Below are positions 1-4,390 of a stretch of 5,783 nucleotides of DNA, one piece after another. The DNA is from Hyphomicrobiales bacterium (lineage in GTDB: Bacteria > Pseudomonadota > Alphaproteobacteria > Micropepsales > Micropepsaceae). The notes beneath the pieces are model-generated. The model made no database searches, was not told the DNA's origin, and saw only the letters and a list, made by a program, of their open reading frames with translations. Numbering within the stretch: the stretch's first letter is position 1; every line of letters starts with the position of its first letter. The translations under genes and the position numbers were made by a program. The stretch spans positions 1 through 5,783 of the forward strand of contig JAFIHO010000426.1 in the NCBI GenBank assembly GCA_017849395.1, in the 5' to 3' direction.

Positions 1-106
1 CGGCGGGTTTCGCCGGCGCGGATTTGGGAGCCGGCGCGGTCTGCGCCATCGCGGGCGACGCGAGGCACAGCAGAGCCAGGCCGAGAAGGGGTTTGCGCAT
101 CTGCAT
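1..106 (-). CDS. cpaC: CpaC/RcpA outer-membrane secretin of the Tad pilus, N-terminal fragment (runs off left edge)
   Basis: Only the first 35 codons are present. They read as a signal peptide: MQMRK, then the hydrophobic run PLLGLALLCLASPAMA, with a likely signal peptidase I cut after AMA, then an Ala/Pro/Lys-rich linker (APAPKSAPAKPA). No secretin domain is visible, so the name rests on position. The frame starts directly at the end of cpaB, and in alphaproteobacterial tad loci cpaC follows cpaB. The ATG at 106 shares its A with the cpaB TGA (TGATG), which suggests translational coupling. A GGAAAGG stretch at 114-120, 7 nt upstream, favours ATG 106 over the in-frame ATG at 100. CpaC family proteins form the outer-membrane pore through which the Flp pilus leaves the cell. 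Identity is likely but inferred mainly from context. Confidence 0.72.
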   Translation of the reverse strand, partial: MQMRKPLLGLALLCLASPAMAQTAPAPKSAPAKPA

Positions 107-942
107 CACTGGGCCTTTCCGCCTTCGGTCGAGGTGTCGGGACGGCCGATGCCGTAACGATAGATCGTCACCGGTTCATTGGCGGCCGTGTCCGCCGTTT
201 TCTTCGCGCTGCCGCCGCCGGAGATCGGCGCGGGCGCGCCCGCATTGGCCTGTTCGTCCAGCGAACGCAGCGACAGGGCGAGCACGCCCATGCCCGCGGC
301 GCGCGCCACGATCTCGGCCTGGTCGGGCGTGAGTTCGAGGGTCGCGGTCTTGGCGACGACGGACTTGGTGTCCTTCTCCTGGGTGAAGGTCTGGTCCATC
401 GCCAGCACGCGGATGTCGCTGAGCACCGTCGAGACGCGCACGCGCGGCGGGGAGCCTTCCATCTTCTGGGTCAGAAGCAGATCGACGCGGTCGTTGGGCA
501 GGATGAAGCCGCCCGCGCCGGAATCCACGCTGACGCCGATGGAGACGGCGCGCATGCCGGGGTTGAGGATCGCCGCCATGAAGCCCGCCGCATCGGCATG
601 GACGATGGCGTTGTTGGTGATCGGCTGGCCCGACAGGATCGGGCTGCGCACCACCGTGCCCTTCACGATGTCGGTGATCGGCGACTGGGTGGTGTTGGTG
701 ATGAAGGTGGAGTCGACGGCGGTGGCGGGCCATTTCTGCCAGCGCACCTGATCCTGGGTCAGCTTCTGTCCGGGCTGGAGATTGGTGCTGGCCACCAGCA
801 CGTCGCTCATCTGGATGGGCGGCGGGGCGGGCCGGGCTTGTGACTGTTGTGTTCCGCCGCCGATGAGACCGCGCACCATGAAAGCGGCGGCGATGGCGGC
901 GACCAGTGCAAGACCGAGCACGACTGCGCGTTGTGTGTTCAT
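106..942 (-). CDS. cpaB: CpaB/RcpC, Tad pilus assembly protein with SAF domain
   Basis: This 278-residue protein is a periplasmic/inner-membrane component of the Tad (Flp) pilus, thought to work with the CpaC secretin. It has an N-terminal membrane anchor (about residues 6-28, MNTQRAVVLGLALVAA...). A Pro-rich linker (37-43) follows, then a SAF-like domain (about 46-115) with the typical DVLVASTNLQPGQKLT start. The RcpC-type domain (about 120-228) contains NPGMRAVSIGVS and GFILPNDRVDLLLT, which are hallmark segments of this family. The C-terminal tail from about 231 is Gly/Ala/Ser-rich and probably disordered. An in-frame TTG start at 978 would add 12 residues, but ATG 942 has an AAGGAG ribosome site 9 nt upstream and puts the hydrophobic anchor at the N-terminus. 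It lies 102 bp downstream of cpaA and overlaps cpaC by one base. Length is normal for the family. Confidence 0.93.
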   Translation of the reverse strand: MNTQRAVVLGLALVAAIAAAFMVRGLIGGGTQQSQARPAPPPIQMSDVLVASTNLQPGQKLTQDQVRWQKWPATAVDSTFITNTTQSPITDIVKGTVVRSPILSGQPITNNAIVHADAAGFMAAILNPGMRAVSIGVSVDSGAGGFILPNDRVDLLLTQKMEGSPPRVRVSTVLSDIRVLAMDQTFTQEKDTKSVVAKTATLELTPDQAEIVARAAGMGVLALSLRSLDEQANAGAPAPISGGGSAKKTADTAANEPVTIYRYGIGRPDTSTEGGKAQ

Positions 943-951
943 GGGGCCGGG

Positions 952-957
952 CTCCTT
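952..957 (-). promoter_or_regulatory. Ribosome binding site that fixes the cpaB start
   Basis: AAGGAG read on the minus strand, 9 nt before ATG 942. The longer frame starting with TTG at 978 would place this sequence inside the coding region, so it decides for the shorter protein. Confidence 0.75.
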
Positions 958-982
958 CGGCTGCACTTCATCATGCAACCCT

Positions 983-997
983 TTAGAATTTGCTTAA
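983..997 (-). promoter_or_regulatory. Near-consensus CtrA-type site in the cpaA-cpaB gap
   Basis: Read on the minus strand this is TTAA-GCAAATT-CTAA, matching 7 of 8 fixed bases of the alphaproteobacterial CtrA motif TTAA-N7-TTAA. It ends 40 bp before the cpaB ATG, inside a 102-bp non-coding gap (943-1044) that is AT-richer than the flanking genes and unusually long for two genes of one operon. It could drive a separate cpaB promoter. I see no convincing -10 box, so a working promoter here is inference. Confidence 0.35.
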
Positions 998-1044
998 TAA
1001 GATGCTGCTGAATTGTTCTATGCAGCAGGAACTTCCGCGGATTT

Positions 1045-1554
1045 TCAGATTGCCGCGAGATGAAAAATCTCGCTCTGCGGCAGAATCCAGAACGCGCCCA
1101 GCGCCAGCGCGACGCCGTAGGGGATGCCGGACTTTTCGTCATGCAGACGCAGCAGCCAGCGCTGGCGCGCGAAGAAGGCTGGCAGCGGCAAATTGCGCAT
1201 GAACAGAAGACCCAGCGTCAAGGCGCCGCCGAACAGCGACACATAAAGCGCATAGGGAACGATGTCGGAAAAGCCCAGCCACAACAGCATGGCGGCGAAC
1301 AGCTTGGCATCGCCGCCGCCGATATAGCCCAGCGCGAACAATGTGAAGCCGATGACAAGCCCGATCAGGCCCGCCAGAAGATGAAAGCCGATCTCGGGCA
1401 GCGAGAGGCCCGCGGCGATGGCGAAAGCGGCGAACACGCTGAGCAGCGCGCCTTGCAGAAAATTCGGAATGGTGAAGCTGGCGAGATCCCAGCCCGCCGC
1501 CGCGGCGAGCAGCGCCGGAAGCGCGAAAATCACAAGCCATTGCGCAATCATCAT
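1045..1554 (-). CDS. cpaA: CpaA/TadV prepilin peptidase (A24 family aspartic protease)
   Basis: This is a 169-residue polytopic inner-membrane protease that removes the short leader of the Flp prepilin, and probably of TadE/TadF-type pseudopilins. Nearly the whole length is hydrophobic, with about five to six membrane segments. The two catalytic aspartates of A24 peptidases are visible. Asp23 lies in GWDLASFTIPN, after the first membrane segment. Asp82 lies in the GxGD-type motif YIGGGDAKLFAA. A late PYG motif (146-148 region, KSGIPYGVALALGA) is also typical. The protein lacks the N-terminal methyltransferase domain of PilD-like enzymes, as expected for the short Tad/CpaA branch. Two adjacent ATGs (1554 and 1551) could serve as start, and AGGG lies about 8 nt upstream of the first. 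It is the second gene of the operon, directly after the pilin and a strong hairpin. Confidence 0.93.
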   Translation of the reverse strand: MMIAQWLVIFALPALLAAAAGWDLASFTIPNFLQGALLSVFAAFAIAAGLSLPEIGFHLLAGLIGLVIGFTLFALGYIGGGDAKLFAAMLLWLGFSDIVPYALYVSLFGGALTLGLLFMRNLPLPAFFARQRWLLRLHDEKSGIPYGVALALGAFWILPQSEIFHLAAI

Positions 1555-1574
1555 CGAAGAGCCCTGGAAGACGA

Positions 1575-1600
1575 ACGGCCGCCTTTTGAGGGGCGGCCGT
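1575..1600 (-). terminator. Strong hairpin between pilA and cpaA (partial terminator or mRNA-stabilising stem)
   Basis: A perfect 9-bp GC-rich stem (ACGGCCGCC paired with GGCGGCCGT) with an 8-nt loop lies 25 bp after the pilA stop and 20 bp before the cpaA start. On the minus strand it is followed by TTCGTCTTCC, which is not a continuous U tract. It is therefore more likely to attenuate read-through, or to protect the 3' end of a short pilA message, than to terminate fully. Either would give much more pilin than machinery from one promoter. Confidence 0.6.
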
Positions 1601-1625
1601 CCTGTAACCTGTCGGAACCCGAAAC

Positions 1626-1787
1626 TTACTTCAGGTTGCCGGACACGTTGGTGAAGGTGGACGACAGCTTCGTGCCGACGACCTGAATGGCGCTGATGAT
1701 GACGACGGCGATGAGAGCGGCGATCAGACCATACTCGATGGCCGTGGCGCCCGATTCATCGCGGACGAAACGCGAAATGAGGTTCAT
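1626..1787 (-). CDS. pilA: Flp/PilA type IVb pilin (major Tad pilus subunit)
   Basis: A 53-residue prepilin and the structural subunit of the Flp/Tad pilus used for surface adhesion. The short leader MNLISRFVRDESG ends in Gly13. CpaA is expected to cut between Gly13 and Ala14, leaving ATAIEYGLIAALIAVVIISA as the mature N-terminus. This carries the conserved Glu at +5 (Glu18) followed by Tyr19, the Flp-family signature. Residues 21-37 form the hydrophobic assembly helix, and the tail (TKLSSTFTNVSGNLK) is short and polar. ATG 1787 is chosen because GGAG lies 6 nt upstream (1794-1797) and it gives the standard leader length. A GTG at 1808 would add seven residues and overlap an upstream palindrome. 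It is the first gene of the pilA-cpaA-cpaB-cpaC unit. Its promoter region holds a perfect CtrA-type site. Confidence 0.96.
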   Translation of the reverse strand: MNLISRFVRDESGATAIEYGLIAALIAVVIISAIQVVGTKLSSTFTNVSGNLK

Positions 1788-1803
1788 GCTTGTCTCCGTT
1801 AAT

Positions 1804-1819
1804 GACACCCTAGGGTCTC
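1804..1819. promoter_or_regulatory. Inverted repeat in the pilA leader, candidate operator
   Basis: The core 1807-1816, ACCCTAGGGT, is a perfect 10-bp palindrome. Adding three flanking bases on each side gives GAC-core-CTC, in which two of the three outer pairs also match. It sits 17 bp upstream of the pilA ATG, between the candidate promoter and the ribosome site. Its geometry fits binding of a dimeric regulator. I do not recognise the site of any named protein. Confidence 0.35.
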
Positions 1820-1856
1820 CACACGAGCGACACCCGCCCGGCAGGACGAGGGTGAC

Positions 1857-1887
1857 TTTAGGGGGAGAGGGCTTAATTTCGACTTAA
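1857..1887 (-). promoter_or_regulatory. pilA promoter region with perfect CtrA-type site (TTAA-N7-TTAA)
   Basis: On the minus strand 1887-1873 reads TTAA-GTCGAAA-TTAA, an exact match to the two half-sites and spacing of the CtrA response regulator motif. A CCTAAA element (1862-1857) follows 10 nt later and resembles the alphaproteobacterial -10 (GCTANA-like). This gives a plausible CtrA-dependent promoter with its start near 1850 and a leader of about 60 nt. In Caulobacter crescentus pilA is a known CtrA-activated gene, which supports the reading. One half-site overlaps the TAA stop codon of the upstream PAP2-type gene. The site is seen directly. The promoter and its activator are inferred. 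Confidence 0.62.
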
Positions 1888-2870
1888 TCGGAAAGCCGCT
1901 GAAACAAAGGCTTTTGTGCCGCTTCCGTACGAAAAACCGCAGATGGAAAAGATGCGATTTTTTCCGTTTGCGATTCATTCACCTGGAACTTCAGTTTGCG
2001 GGATTGCGCGATTGCCAGCGCCAGCGCGGCGGCCGGAAAGGACGCCACAAGGTCGATCGCGTGATGGCCGCCCTGGATCGGCGAGGAGATCACCACGGCG
2101 AGATTGATGAACAGCGCGGGCCAGCGCAGCCAGCGCAGATGCCAGGCATAGAAGGCCGTGATCAGCGCGAGCACACCGTGATAGGAGGGAAATGCGATCA
2201 GGCCGCGCAGATCGTCCGGCGTGATATAGCCGGGACCGTTATGCAGCAGCGCCACCAGCTCGCGCCCATACTGCGTGGTGACGGAGAGCATCATGCGGTT
2301 TTCGACGGAGGCCGGCAGCGCATACATGGATTTCGCGCCCAGGGACGGCAGCGCGGCCCAGAAGAAGATCGCGATCAGCGCGCCCATCGCGATGGCGAGA
2401 CAGAAGCGATAGACGCGTTCGGTCTGGCGCGTCCAGGCCAGCGTCACCATCAGCAGCGCGATCTGCGGCAGGGTGAAATTATAGACCTGGAAGAAGAACG
2501 CGTTGAGCAGCGGACGATCCGCCATCGCCAGCATGACCTGATACCAGTCGAAGCCGATCATGCGGTCCGCGGCGACGAGATAGTCGTCGATGCGCGGGCC
2601 CGCCACGGTGATGAGGAAATAGTTGAGCACACTGGCCGCGGCGGAGAAGGCGCAAAGGAAACTCGCGCCCATCAGCATCGCCTCGAGCGCGGGATCGGGA
2701 CGCAGCCGGTTGTAGAACAGACCGCCGCAGAACAGCGCGGCGGCGAGCAGCGCTAGGCGCGCATAGGCGGCCGTGTCGATATGGAAATGTCCCAGCGTCG
2801 CCCAGGCCACATCCACAGCCATGAGCGTCAGCGCCAGGATCAATAAAATGCGTTGTATCGAGAGGGTCAT
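1884..2870 (-). CDS. Membrane PAP2-superfamily protein (inositolphosphotransferase/Aur1-like PAP2_3 type)
   Basis: A 328-residue inner-membrane protein with roughly seven hydrophobic segments, the first at residues 6-25. It carries the catalytic motifs of the phosphatidic acid phosphatase type 2 fold. FPSYH at 227-231 is the PSxxH-like motif and its His231 would be the general acid/base. SPIQGGHHAIDL at 263-274 has His269 and Asp273 in the GxHxxxD arrangement. The overall layout resembles the PAP2_3 branch, which contains inositol phosphorylceramide synthases and bacterial lipid phosphatases or phosphotransferases. The substrate cannot be read from sequence. The last ~38 residues are polar and probably cytoplasmic. 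The ribosome site is weak (GGGA, 5 nt before ATG 2870). It is divergent from the small secretin-N gene and lies just upstream of pilA, with its stop codon inside the CtrA-type site. Cotranscription with pilA is possible but not shown. Confidence 0.8.
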   Translation of the reverse strand: MTLSIQRILLILALTLMAVDVAWATLGHFHIDTAAYARLALLAAALFCGGLFYNRLRPDPALEAMLMGASFLCAFSAAASVLNYFLITVAGPRIDDYLVAADRMIGFDWYQVMLAMADRPLLNAFFFQVYNFTLPQIALLMVTLAWTRQTERVYRFCLAIAMGALIAIFFWAALPSLGAKSMYALPASVENRMMLSVTTQYGRELVALLHNGPGYITPDDLRGLIAFPSYHGVLALITAFYAWHLRWLRWPALFINLAVVISSPIQGGHHAIDLVASFPAAALALAIAQSRKLKFQVNESQTEKIASFPSAVFRTEAAQKPLFQRLSD

Positions 2871-2915
2871 GCGGTCCCGGAACGCCTTGCCGGAACCTTC
2901 ATAAAACAGCGGCCC

Positions 2916-2931
2916 TTAAGGCTTCTTTTAC
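2916..2931 (+). promoter_or_regulatory. Near-consensus CtrA-type site in the divergent promoter region
   Basis: The 104-bp region 2871-2974 separates two divergent genes and should hold both promoters. It contains TTAA-GGCTTCT-TTTAC, which matches TTAA-N7-TTAAC at all but one fixed base. It lies 44 bp before the plus-strand ATG and 45 bp before the minus-strand ATG, so it could serve either gene. No clear -10 element was found for either direction. Confidence 0.28.
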
Positions 2932-2974
2932 GCGGCGGACATAGCTTTGGCGTGCAATCTTTCGAGGGCCCGCC

Positions 2975-3427
2975 ATGCGCCGCGCCATCATCGCCGCCAT
3001 CGCCATGACCGCCGCTATTTCGCCTGCCTTTGCGGCGGGCGGCATCGCGCTTGCCATGGACGAAGTCCGCACCCTCACTTTCGAAAAACCGATCACCACC
3101 GTCTATGTCGGCAATCCGTCCATCGCCGACATCACCATGATCGACGCCCGCCACGCCTTCGTGCAGGGCAAGGCCTATGGGCGCACCAATATCGTGGCGC
3201 TGAATCATGACGGCGTGCAGGTCTATAACGCGCGCATCGATGTCAGCCAGGGCAGCAACGAGACGCTGACACTGAATCGCGGCGTCCATCGCGTCACCTA
3301 TAATTGCAACGCCGCGCGCTGCGAACCGGCGCCGATGCCGGGCGACGCCAAGGAAGCGTTCGACGCCATGGCCGGCCAGTTCGCCGCCCATGCCGAAACG
3401 GCGCGCAAGGCCGCCGGCAGCAACTGA
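2975..3427 (+). CDS. Exported stand-alone pilus-formation/secretin N-terminal domain protein
   Basis: A 150-residue protein with a clean signal peptide (MRRAIIAAIAMTAAISPAFA, probable cut after residue 20), so it is periplasmic or outer-membrane associated. Residues about 24-92 match the N-terminal domain found at the start of CpaC/type II and III secretins (T2SS/T3SS pilus formation N-terminal region). The features are a basic/hydrophobic beta strand, then VGNPSIADITMID, then VQGKAYGRTNIVALNHDG, and a closing strand. There is no secretin pore domain. Instead a short C-terminal part carries the only two cysteines, Cys111 and Cys116 (CNAARC), followed by a PGD turn and an Ala-rich helix. GAGGG lies 6 nt before ATG 2975. 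It is transcribed alone and ends at a strong terminator. A role as accessory or pilotin-like partner of the Tad secretin is inference from domain and neighbourhood. Confidence 0.85.
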   Translation: MRRAIIAAIAMTAAISPAFAAGGIALAMDEVRTLTFEKPITTVYVGNPSIADITMIDARHAFVQGKAYGRTNIVALNHDGVQVYNARIDVSQGSNETLTLNRGVHRVTYNCNAARCEPAPMPGDAKEAFDAMAGQFAAHAETARKAAGSN

Positions 3428-3457
3428 GGTTTCCTTCCCGGAATTAGGGCCCGGAAT

Positions 3458-3493
3458 AAAAAAGGGCGCGGTCCATGCGGATCGCGCCCTTTT
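3458..3493. terminator. Bidirectional rho-independent terminator between convergent genes
   Basis: Stem AAAAGGGCGCG (3460-3470) pairs perfectly with CGCGCCCTTTT (3483-3493). The stem continues inward as GTCC/GGAT with one G-T pair, closing on the loop ATGC. That makes about 15 pairs. It carries TTTT on the plus strand and, from the A run at 3458-3463, TTTTTT on the minus strand. It therefore serves both the secretin-N gene (stop 3427) and the convergent hydroxylase gene (stop 3509). Confidence 0.92.
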
Positions 3494-3508
3494 GCTTGCG
3501 CGCCCGGA

Positions 3509-4372
3509 TCAGGCGCTCGCGGTTTCGGCGGCGTCCGGTGCGCGCGGGCCGAAGCCTTGCACCAGCGGATAGGCGATCTGGCCGACGAGGGTTTGCGGCA
3601 TGTCGGGATCGTCGATGCCGTAAGTCTGCGGCAGCACGCCTTCAGGCATGTGCCAGGTGCCGAACATCAGATCCCAGACGGCGAAGGTGCTGGCGAAATT
3701 CGTGTCCCGCGGTTCCCGCACATGATGCCAGCGGTGATAGACCGGACCGGCCAGAACATATTTCAGCGGCCCCAGGGTCCAGTTCAGATTGGCGTGAACC
3801 CAGCAGGAGGTCACGACATTGAACGGGCCGACGAACAGGAAGATGTCCGGCGTGAAGCCCATCAGCAGCGCCGCGATGTCTACCGCTACGGTGCCGAAGG
3901 CGAGATTGACGGGGTGGAAACGCGCCGCCGACAGCCACTCCACCTGCTCGGGTGCATGATGCACGGCATGGTATTTCCACAGGAAGCCGCGATGAAAGCT
4001 GCGATGGATCCAGTAGAGGATGAAATCGCTGCCGACCATATAGATCACGGTCTGAAGCCATAGCGGCAAGGTGGCGATGGGACCGTGTCCGTGCAGGTAG
4101 AAATCGGCGATCTCCATCCCGTCGCTGATGCCGAACAGCCAGATGGTGAACATCACCGTGACCCAGATGCGCATATAGCGCATGAAGACCGGCACAACGA
4201 TCCAGTAGGAGAGATCGGTGAGCAGGCCTTTCTTCTGCCACCAGTCGCGGCCCGGATTGCAGGGGGTGAGCCGCGTCAGGACGGTGCAGACAAGACCTGT
4301 TCCCGCCAGCCAGGGCGCGATGTGCCACAAGGTCAGCAGGAACTGGTCCGCCATGTCCGCCAGAAGCTTCAT
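3509..4372 (-). CDS. Membrane fatty acid hydroxylase / sterol desaturase family di-iron enzyme
   Basis: A 287-residue integral membrane oxygenase of the fatty acid hydroxylase superfamily. These enzymes use a di-iron centre held by histidine clusters to hydroxylate or desaturate lipids. The clusters are visible: HRSFH (123-127, HX3H), HAVHH (135-139, HXXHH), His153 in RFHP, His193 in WVHANL, and HRWHH (213-217, HXXHH). Hydrophobic segments lie at about 11-33, 56-80, 104-122 and 157-185. WKYHAVHHAPE and YHRWHHVREP are characteristic of the family. The substrate (sterol, hopanoid, fatty acid, sphingolipid or carotenoid) cannot be decided from sequence. ATG 4372 has AAGGAG 10 nt upstream (4383-4388). 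The gene begins 18 bp after the stop of the TadG-like gene, so they are probably one transcript, ending at the terminator at 3458-3493. Confidence 0.9.
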   Translation of the reverse strand: MKLLADMADQFLLTLWHIAPWLAGTGLVCTVLTRLTPCNPGRDWWQKKGLLTDLSYWIVVPVFMRYMRIWVTVMFTIWLFGISDGMEIADFYLHGHGPIATLPLWLQTVIYMVGSDFILYWIHRSFHRGFLWKYHAVHHAPEQVEWLSAARFHPVNLAFGTVAVDIAALLMGFTPDIFLFVGPFNVVTSCWVHANLNWTLGPLKYVLAGPVYHRWHHVREPRDTNFASTFAVWDLMFGTWHMPEGVLPQTYGIDDPDMPQTLVGQIAYPLVQGFGPRAPDAAETASA

Positions 4373-4390
4373 CCCGCCGATACTCCTTGC

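Noticed and set aside
1003..1027. Small inverted repeat TGCTGC/GCAGCA in the cpaA-cpaB gap
   Set aside because: It has only 6 pairs with a 13-nt loop and no U tract, too weak to call a terminator or operator.
1060..1686. 208-codon plus-strand frame opposite cpaA and the pilin 3' end
   Set aside because: It is Gln/Arg/Glu-rich shadow coding across two genes and a hairpin, with no domain support.
1788..1883. Possible sigma-54 promoter (TGGCAC-N5-TTGC type) for pilA
   Set aside because: No GG/GC pair with the right spacing and flanking bases was found on the minus strand. The CtrA-type arrangement fits better.
1914..2756. 280-codon plus-strand open frame opposite the PAP2-type gene
   Set aside because: Its composition is Arg/Gln/His-rich without domain or signal, whereas the minus strand shows conserved catalytic motifs and membrane segments.
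2867..3391. 174-codon minus-strand frame opposite the secretin-N gene and ending at the PAP2-type start
   Set aside because: The plus-strand frame has a signal peptide, recognised domain, ribosome site and terminator. The antisense frame would also cover the divergent promoter region.
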